The notes beneath the pieces were generated by a model. That model did no database searches and had not been told where the DNA came from. It saw only the letters and a program-made list of their open reading frames with translations. The position numbers were made by a program, and so were the translations under genes. Shown here piece after piece: positions 6,414 through 10,606 of a stretch of DNA of 10,606 nt. Numbering within the stretch: position 1 is the stretch's first letter; each line of letters starts with the position of its first letter. Location: positions 1-10,606 of the forward strand of contig NZ_JAHAIF010000074.1 in NCBI RefSeq assembly GCF_018372875.1. Reading direction: 5' to 3'. The stretch comes from Clostridium sp. (GTDB taxonomy: Bacteria > Bacillota > Clostridia > Clostridiales > Clostridiaceae).

Positions 6414-6866
6414 TTATAAGTTAAAACCATCTATAATATCTTGTTCAGAAAAACCTAGACTTATTGCAAGACTTAAAAAGTCTTCTAATAAGGTAATATA
6501 GTGATCTTCAGAAGAAGATATTAGAAGGTCATTTATGTCTATATATAAATTTAAAAATTGATCGCTTAAACAATATTCACTAGGTTGTATAGTAATACAT
6601 TCAATATTGTCATATCCTTTGTCAATTCCTAAAGATAAGACTTGCCTGAAGCAAGAGATATATTTACTGAATACATTACTTTTCTCTATAGTAAAGTTAT
6701 CATCAATCCAATACTTATAGCATTTTGTCTCATTAGCTAATTCACTCATCTTTATTTGAAGTTCAAGATGCTTTCTTGCAAGAAGTTTATAGCCACTTAT
6801 GTTAGAATCTATTTGAACTTTGTTATTAGCTTCTTTTTGTATTTTAAACAAATCTTCAATTTGCAT
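6414..6866 (-). CDS. dUTPase_2-fold protein, catalytic residues apparently lost (probable pseudoenzyme)
   Basis: 150 aa related to the all-alpha dimeric dUTPases (dUTPase_2, MazG-like superfamily). The match rests on MQIEDLFKIQKE (1-12), ELANETKCYKYW (42-53; family form ELANETRCFKYW) and VLSLGI (76-81). Active members carry metal-binding ExxE and ExxD pairs (VELGELAN and EEYVDGLHF). Here the first is K39-M-S-E42 and the second S67-K68-Y-I-S71, so three of four acidic ligands are gone, and the family His is R74. The chain also stops at DIIDGFNL, before the usual C-terminal KNxxNxxRQxxGY motif. Reading continues without stops and the SD is strong (AAGGGGGA, 7 bases before ATG 6866; the TTG at 6890 is upstream of it), so it is an expressed gene rather than a decayed one. 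It is monocistronic, with its own terminator. Its function is unknown. Confidence 0.72.
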   Translation of the reverse strand: MQIEDLFKIQKEANNKVQIDSNISGYKLLARKHLELQIKMSELANETKCYKYWIDDNFTIEKSNVFSKYISCFRQVLSLGIDKGYDNIECITIQPSEYCLSDQFLNLYIDINDLLISSSEDHYITLLEDFLSLAISLGFSEQDIIDGFNL

Positions 6867-6873
6867 ATTTATA

Positions 6874-6881
6874 TCCCCCTT
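6874..6881 (-). promoter_or_regulatory. SD that fixes the dUTPase-like start
   Basis: AAGGGGGA on the minus strand lies 7 bases before ATG 6866. The alternative in-frame TTG at 6890 lies upstream of this SD and would add eight residues not expected for the family. Confidence 0.8.
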
Positions 6882-6976
6882 AATTTTCAAGGCAATCGTC
6901 TTTATATATTTTACAGAATCTTTAGAATAAAGAAAAGGTCAGAAAACGACTACAAAACAAATATTTTTCAAATATT

Positions 6977-7031
6977 AAAAAAAATAATAAAAACTCCTAT
7001 TTATTCTTTGAAAAAATAGGAGTTTTTATTA
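6977..7031 (-). terminator. Strong terminator of the 2H-like gene
   Basis: A perfect 18-bp stem (6985-7002 with 7014-7031, core ACTCCTATTT/AAATAGGAGT) with an 11-nt loop is followed on the minus strand by a T8 run (6977-6984). It begins 2 bases after the stop codon and separates this gene transcriptionally from the dUTPase-like gene. Confidence 0.92.
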
Positions 7032-7033
7032 CT

Positions 7034-7576
7034 TTAAAAATTTCTAAGAGGATAACTTTTTATTAATGTTTCTCTTCTACTATTAGAAATTTTCCATATT
7101 TCAAATCTATCAACTTTTAGTGTAGGATAGATTTTATTATTTTTATTTGAATCATATAGTACTTCACTATTATTTTTTTTATCCTTATTAAAATAATTTA
7201 CATTGGCTAAAGAAATAGCAAGTTCATCTTCATCATTATTTAATATATTAAATCCATATAATTTTAAAGTATCGTTAATAACTCTTGAAATCTTTTTTAT
7301 GTATCCAATATGTTCAATCTTGAGATTTACTGTTTTAGTAGTCTCACTTACACAAACACTATCGCACAATTCAACTTTAAACTTTTTATAAGGTTTTAAA
7401 ATCTTTTCTAAGATAGGACTAAGCTTATCTATAGTTGGATTTTCTAAAGCTCCCAAAACGATGTATGGTTGAGGAGAATTTCTATTAGCCCTATATTTTT
7501 TTGAAAGATTCTTTTGGATAGGTGATATTAACTTATAAGATTCATCATCGAATAGTGCCACAATATAATATTTCAT
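7034..7576 (-). CDS. 2H phosphoesterase (2'-5' RNA ligase-like) fold protein lacking both catalytic histidines
   Basis: 180 aa with the layout of a 2H phosphoesterase of the 2'-5' RNA ligase/LigT group. The start KYYIVALFDDESYKLISPIQ, the second-half start KTVNLKIEHIGYIKKI (81-96) and the end FEIWKISNSRRETLIKSYPL (158-177) match the strand pattern of the fold. Active members have two HxT/S motifs. Here the first position reads P-Y38-I-V40-L-G (expected PHITLG) and the second L-A120-I-S122-LAN (expected HxSLAN), so both histidines are replaced. The protein is probably not a phosphodiesterase and may bind a nucleotide or RNA instead; assignment is by motif layout, without a search. ATG 7576 is chosen because SD GTGAGGT (7582-7588) is 5 bases upstream and includes the alternative GTG at 7588. 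It has its own promoter and a strong terminator. Confidence 0.62.
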   Translation of the reverse strand: MKYYIVALFDDESYKLISPIQKNLSKKYRANRNSPQPYIVLGALENPTIDKLSPILEKILKPYKKFKVELCDSVCVSETTKTVNLKIEHIGYIKKISRVINDTLKLYGFNILNNDEDELAISLANVNYFNKDKKNNSEVLYDSNKNNKIYPTLKVDRFEIWKISNSRRETLIKSYPLRNF

Positions 7577-7581
7577 AGCAA

Positions 7582-7588
7582 ACCTCAC
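7582..7588 (-). promoter_or_regulatory. SD that fixes the 2H-like start
   Basis: GTGAGGT on the minus strand lies 5 bases before ATG 7576. The in-frame GTG at 7588 is the first codon-sized part of this SD, so it is unlikely to be the start. Confidence 0.7.
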
Positions 7589-7615
7589 ATTCAGGAAAAT
7601 TTTATATACAAACTT

Positions 7616-7632
7616 TGTTATAAATTATAACA
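7616..7632. promoter_or_regulatory. 17-bp palindrome overlapping the extended -10 of the 2H-like gene
   Basis: TGTTATAA, one central A, then TTATAACA form a perfect 8-bp inverted repeat. On the minus strand TGTTATAAT (7624-7632) is an extended -10 (TGnTATAAT), about 50 bases before the start codon, with no good -35. The palindrome could be an operator covering the -10. In DNA this AT-rich, chance is a real alternative. Confidence 0.45.
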
Positions 7633-7772
7633 TATTACCAAATATAAAAAAACATAAAAGCGTTGATTTTATTTAATTTACTAAAAATACTAAAAATTTA
7701 ACAAATTAGATGAGTATAGTTACCAAAAAGGTGAATTTGCCATAAAAAAGATATTTAAATAAATATACTTTA

Positions 7773-7781
7773 TGTTATAAT
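7773..7781 (+). promoter_or_regulatory. Probable extended -10 promoter of murA
   Basis: TGTTATAAT fits the extended -10 form TGnTATAAT. The -35 position 17 bases upstream is only ATTTAA. It would give a leader of about 105-110 bases. A second TATAAT at 7811-7816 without a -35 is an alternative. Confidence 0.45.
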
Positions 7782-7883
7782 GGTTAAGATAGAATTCTAT
7801 ACAATAGAGTTATAATGCGTATTTAATAGAATTTTGGATATAATTATGAATTTTGGGAATTTTAATATATATAATCTTTGAAT

Positions 7884-7890
7884 AAGGGTG
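7884..7890 (+). promoter_or_regulatory. SD that fixes the murA start
   Basis: AAGGGTG lies 6 bases before ATG 7897. The in-frame GTG at 7888 is inside this SD and would add three residues. Confidence 0.75.
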
Positions 7891-7896
7891 AATTTG

Positions 7897-9162
7897 ATGG
7901 AAAAGTTAGTTATTAATGGAGGGAAGTCTCTTAGGGGAGCGGTTGAAATAAATGGTGCAAAAAATGCAGCAGTTGCAATATTACCAGCTACCATAATGGC
8001 AAGCACTGGAAAATGTGTAATTGATAATATACCGGATATAGAAGATGTGCATTGCTTAGAACGTATATTAAAAAGCTTAGGATGCACTGTAAATAAGTTA
8101 GATAGTAATACATTAGAAATTGATAGTACGGATGTAAATAATTTTAATGCTTGCACAGAAGATGTTAGAAGAATGAGGGCTTCTTATTATTTTATTGGAT
8201 CGTTACTAGCAAGATTTAAGCAAGCTAGAGTAGAATTACCAGGGGGATGTCCTATAGGTGTTAGACCAATAGACCAACATATAAAAGGCTTAGAAGCATT
8301 AGGTGCAGAAGTTGTTATAGAACATGGAGCTGTAAATGTTAAAGCAGATAGATTAATTGGGAATAATATTTTCTTTGATGTTGTTTCAGTTGGAGCTACA
8401 ATTAATGTTATGATTGCAGCTACATTAGCTGAAGGAGTAACAACATTAGAAAATGTTGCAAAAGAACCACATGTAGTGGATGTTGCAAACTTCCTAAACA
8501 CTATGGGGGCAGACATAAAAGGTGCAGGAACTGATATTATTAGAATTAGAGGCGTTAAAGAGCTGAGAGGATGTTCTTATAGTGTTATTCCTGATCAGAT
8601 TGAGGCAGGTACTTTTATGATTTCTGCTGCAGCAACAAGAGGGGATATTACAATAAAAAATGTGATTCCTAAGCACTTAGAATCTATAACAGCAAAACTT
8701 ATGGAAATGGGAGTAGTTGTTGAAGAAGGTGACGATAGTGTTAGAGTTACAGTGGATGGAGAACTTAAGGGAGTTAATATAAAAACAACTCCATATCCAG
8801 GTTTTCCAACAGACATACAACAACCTATGTCTTCACTTTTATCAACAGTACCAGGAAGAAGTATGATTAATGAATCTATATATGAAAATAGACATAAACA
8901 TACTGATGAACTAAAAAAGATGGGTGCTAACATAAAAGTTGAAGGTAGAGTAGCCTTAATTGATGGTGTAGAAAAGTTAACAGGAGCTGTAGTTGTAGCA
9001 ACTGACTTAAGAGCAGGAGCGGCTATGGTAGTGGCTGGGCTTATGGCTGAAGGCGAAACAGAGATTACAAATATAGAACATATAGATAGAGGATATCCTC
9101 ATATAGAGGAAAAATTTAGGTCTTTAGGAGCTGACATACATAGAGTTAGTAGTGAAGATTAA
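7897..9162 (+). CDS. murA: UDP-N-acetylglucosamine 1-carboxyvinyltransferase (MurA)
   Basis: Cytoplasmic enzyme of the first committed step of peptidoglycan synthesis: it transfers enolpyruvyl from phosphoenolpyruvate to UDP-GlcNAc. At 421 aa it is full length (family about 417-430). Key residues by E. coli numbering equivalence are K22-N23 in NGAKNAA, R94 in RRMRAS, catalytic C118 in [11 protein letters not shown]306 in PTDIQQP, R372 in TDLRAGAA and R398 in DRGYPHIE. C118 is cysteine, the form normally sensitive to fosfomycin, not the resistant Asp form. Clostridia often carry two MurA paralogues; this copy heads a murA-yycJ-SEC-C operon, and whether it is the major or minor one cannot be told here. 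ATG 7897 is used because the GTG at 7888 is within the SD. There are 16 bases to yycJ. Confidence 0.97.
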   Translation: MEKLVINGGKSLRGAVEINGAKNAAVAILPATIMASTGKCVIDNIPDIEDVHCLERILKSLGCTVNKLDSNTLEIDSTDVNNFNACTEDVRRMRASYYFIGSLLARFKQARVELPGGCPIGVRPIDQHIKGLEALGAEVVIEHGAVNVKADRLIGNNIFFDVVSVGATINVMIAATLAEGVTTLENVAKEPHVVDVANFLNTMGADIKGAGTDIIRIRGVKELRGCSYSVIPDQIEAGTFMISAAATRGDITIKNVIPKHLESITAKLMEMGVVVEEGDDSVRVTVDGELKGVNIKTTPYPGFPTDIQQPMSSLLSTVPGRSMINESIYENRHKHTDELKKMGANIKVEGRVALIDGVEKLTGAVVVATDLRAGAAMVVAGLMAEGETEITNIEHIDRGYPHIEEKFRSLGADIHRVSSED

Positions 9163-9178
9163 GATGGGGGAAAAGTAA

Positions 9179-9970
9179 ATGATTTTTTGCTCATTATATA
9201 GTGGTAGCAGTGGCAATAGTATTTTTATAGGTGATAAAGAATCAAAAATATTAATTGATGCTGGTATGCCGGGAAAAAAGATTGATGAAGCAATGAAGTC
9301 TATTGGGCAAGATCCTAGTAAGTTAGATGGAATATTCATTACTCATGAGCATAGTGACCATATTAAAGGTGTAGGAATAATATCAAGAAAATACGATGTC
9401 CCTATATATGCTAATGATAAGACTTGGGCTGCTATGGAAAGTTCAATAGGTAAGGTAAAAGAGCATAACATAAAAGTTATGGATAGAAGAACAAGTGTTG
9501 ATATAGGTAGCTTAAGTATAAAGTCTTTTATAATACCACACGATGCTATATCACCAGTAGGTTATACAGTAAGTAATGGGATAAAGCAAGTAAGTGTTGC
9601 TACTGATTTTGGTGTGTTTACAGAAGAAATTTATAGTAATGTAAAAGACTCAGAGGTTATTTTATTGGAAAGTAATCATGATGTTAATATGCTAAAGTTC
9701 GGTCCATATCCATATTCGTTAAAAAGAAGAATATTAAGCGAAGTTGGTCACTTATCTAATGATGATTGTGGCGAAGCTATAGTTAATATAGTGAAAAATG
9801 GATTGGGAAAAAAGGTTATATTAGGGCATTTAAGTAATACAAATAATCATCCTGATTTAGCTTATCAAACAGTTTTAAATGTAGTACAAGATAGAGGGTT
9901 AAAACAAGGTGAGGATGTAATACTTTCTATGGCAAGTAGAAAAGAGCCAAGTGGCTATATAGAATTATAA
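9179..9970 (+). CDS. yycJ: YycJ/WalJ-type MBL-fold nuclease
   Basis: 263 aa, the usual length of YycJ (WalJ), an MBL-fold protein reported in the family as a double-strand DNA exonuclease. The N-terminal [13 protein letters not shown] (5-17) is the family hallmark. Metal-binding THEHSDH follows (H56, H58, D60, H61), then H121 in IPHDA, D143 in ATDFG, and two GHLSN motifs (H191, H217). All metal ligands appear intact. In Bacillus the gene lies in the walRK operon; here it follows murA with a 16-base gap holding a G-rich SD (GGGGGA), and no walRK gene is in the window, so it is linked to wall synthesis through murA instead. It is unrelated in subfamily to the other MBL protein at 5062-5877. Confidence 0.93.
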   Translation: MIFCSLYSGSSGNSIFIGDKESKILIDAGMPGKKIDEAMKSIGQDPSKLDGIFITHEHSDHIKGVGIISRKYDVPIYANDKTWAAMESSIGKVKEHNIKVMDRRTSVDIGSLSIKSFIIPHDAISPVGYTVSNGIKQVSVATDFGVFTEEIYSNVKDSEVILLESNHDVNMLKFGPYPYSLKRRILSEVGHLSNDDCGEAIVNIVKNGLGKKVILGHLSNTNNHPDLAYQTVLNVVQDRGLKQGEDVILSMASRKEPSGYIEL

Positions 9971-10001
9971 AAAAAATATATTTAGAAAAGAGGAGAATAG
10001 T

Positions 10002-10499
10002 ATGAGTTTATACAGTAATTGGACTGATATGGTAGTAGAATATGTTAAGACTAAGGGCGAAAAGGCTTTTTGGGATGAATATAGCGCTATAGAAACAAAA
10101 ATATATAGAGATTTATTAGCAGATCATAAAAATGTAAAAAAAGTTATGATTTCAAATCTTGCTAAAGAATATAATACAACAGAAGAATTTATAATGGGAT
10201 TTGTTGATGGAATAAATGATAGTTTAAACAATCCATATGATCTTGAATCTGTAGATTCAAATACTGAATTAGTATTTGATATAAACTTAGAAAAGTTATA
10301 TTTTAATATGTTAGATGCAAAGGCTGACTACTTATATAACTTATCACAATGGGATGGTATATTCTCAGTAGAAAAGAGACATGAAATAGAAAAAGAATAT
10401 AAAGATTCTAAAATAGTTAGAAATGAGAATAAAGTAGGTAGAAATGATCCTTGTCCATGTGGTAGTGGTAAAAAGTACAAAAAATGTTGTGGAAAATAA
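10002..10499 (+). CDS. SEC-C motif protein
   Basis: 165 aa with a C-terminal SEC-C zinc motif, [19 protein letters not shown] (145-163). The ligands C151, C153, C162 and C163 match the metal-binding tail of SecA. The N-terminal ~140 residues are helical and acidic and show a pattern ([19 protein letters not shown]) that I do not recognise as a named enzyme domain. There is no SecA motor, so this is a stand-alone SEC-C protein of unknown role. It may bind a protein partner, ribosomes or nucleic acid through the zinc knuckle. SD AGAGGAG lies well placed before ATG 10002. It is last in the murA-yycJ unit (31-base gap) and is followed 10 bases later by a terminator. Confidence 0.88.
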   Translation: MSLYSNWTDMVVEYVKTKGEKAFWDEYSAIETKIYRDLLADHKNVKKVMISNLAKEYNTTEEFIMGFVDGINDSLNNPYDLESVDSNTELVFDINLEKLYFNMLDAKADYLYNLSQWDGIFSVEKRHEIEKEYKDSKIVRNENKVGRNDPCPCGSGKKYKKCCGK

Positions 10500-10508
10500 A
10501 TTAATTTT

Positions 10509-10549
10509 GGGGCTGTCGCACTAAATAATTAGTGCGTAGCTCTTTTTTT
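10509..10549 (+). terminator. Terminator of the murA-yycJ-SEC-C operon
   Basis: The inner stem CGCACTAA (10517-10524) pairs with TTAGTGCG (10529-10536) around loop ATAA. The outer stem GGGGCT (10509-10514) pairs with AGCTCT (10538-10543), using two G-U pairs, across a small internal loop. A T7 run at 10543-10549 follows. The GGGGCTGTCGCA left arm resembles repeat-type clostridial hairpins. Confidence 0.88.
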
Positions 10550-10551
10550 GT

Positions 10552-10591
10552 AAAAAAAATAAATCCCAAACTCTACGAGTTTAGGATTTAT
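10552..10591 (-). terminator. Left-pointing terminator for a gene beyond the right edge
   Basis: The stem pairs ATAAATCC (10559-10566) with GGATTTAT (10584-10591) and AAACTC (10568-10573) with GAGTTT (10577-10582), with one C-A mismatch and a TAC loop. On the minus strand it runs into a T8 run (10552-10559). It implies a minus-strand gene ending at or just past 10588. Minus-strand stop codons are present in two frames near the stem, but the coding part is outside the window. Confidence 0.8.
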
Positions 10592-10606
10592 GATAAAATA
10601 TTCTTA

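Larger units (their letters stand above)
7577..7896. other. Divergent intergenic region between the 2H-like gene and murA
   Basis: About 320 bases without a gene. It holds the 2H-like promoter and palindrome (7616-7632), a murA promoter candidate (7773-7781), a second -10-like TATAAT (7811-7816), and a 9-bp direct repeat GAATTTTGG at 7829-7837 and 7848-7856 in the murA leader. I see no riboswitch, T-box, tRNA or small ORF with a credible SD. Confidence 0.6.

Noticed and set aside
6756..7019. 87-codon plus-strand frame across the dUTPase-like start and the 2H terminator
   Set aside because: It overlaps a real start region and a terminator stem, has low-complexity Lys/Ile/Phe content and no SD.
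7203..7391. 62-codon plus-strand frame inside the 2H-like gene
   Set aside because: Antisense shadow without SD or motif.
7730..7896. 10-bp direct repeat GGTGAATTTG at 7730-7739 and 7887-7896, suggesting a leader peptide or duplicated start
   Set aside because: The second copy is simply the murA SD region. The first lies upstream of the murA promoter and is followed by a stop after two codons.
7797..8933. Several minus-strand open frames of 60-119 codons opposite murA, plus one at 9124-9339 opposite yycJ
   Set aside because: They are antisense to well-supported genes, have no credible SD or family motifs, and show composition expected of the complement of coding sequence.
10588..10606. C-terminus of RlmH (YHK-type ending) on the minus strand
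   Set aside because: Only six or seven codons are visible and the residues before YHK do not match the usual GEPYHK ending, so there is not enough sequence to call it.
1..10606. CRISPR array, prophage, insertion sequence or toxin-antitoxin system
   Set aside because: No regularly spaced repeats, transposase, integrase, phage structural genes or paired small toxin/antitoxin frames were seen on either strand.

Overview
The window looks like chromosomal DNA from a Clostridium sensu stricto species. It is very AT-rich, most genes have strong purine-rich Shine-Dalgarno sites, the tRNA run is Glu-Val-Asp with encoded CCA ends, and the gene families are typical of low-GC Firmicutes (DnaD/DnaI helicase loading, G5-M23 peptidase, MurA, YycJ). 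I see no insertion sequence, phage gene, integrase or CRISPR array.

Layout. Bases 1-294 (+) hold the end of a tRNA operon: the last 10 bases of one tRNA, then tRNA-Glu, tRNA-Val and tRNA-Asp and a terminator. Bases 295-445 are non-coding, with a long-stemmed hairpin and one perfect DnaA box. Bases 446-2515 (-) are a two-gene replication operon: a DnaB/DnaD-type initiation protein followed by a DnaI/DnaC-type helicase-loader ATPase. This is the same order as dnaB-dnaI in Bacillus. Bases 2600-3778 (+) encode a membrane-anchored G5-M23 peptidoglycan peptidase. It converges, with a 4-bp overlap, on a subtilisin-family protease (3775-4968, -) that has no export signal. Bases 5034-6340 (-) are an operon of a YdcZ-type small membrane protein and a metallo-beta-lactamase-fold hydrolase.

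Bases 6366-7632 (-) carry two separately terminated small genes: a dUTPase_2-fold protein and a 2H-phosphoesterase-fold protein. Both appear to have lost most of the catalytic residues of their families. Bases 7577-7896 are a divergent intergenic region with promoters and a palindrome. Bases 7897-10549 (+) are an operon of murA (peptidoglycan precursor synthesis), yycJ (MBL-fold nuclease family) and a SEC-C zinc-motif protein, closed by a terminator. A left-pointing terminator at the right edge implies another minus-strand gene just outside.

Most of the window is conserved housekeeping: replication initiation, cell-wall synthesis and remodelling, and tRNAs. For four genes (6325, 6866, 7576, 7897) the furthest-upstream GTG/TTG lies in or upstream of the ribosome-binding site, so I placed the start at a downstream ATG. 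I do not see a clear undescribed multi-gene system. The most unusual content is the pair of neighbouring apparent pseudoenzymes at 6414-7576.
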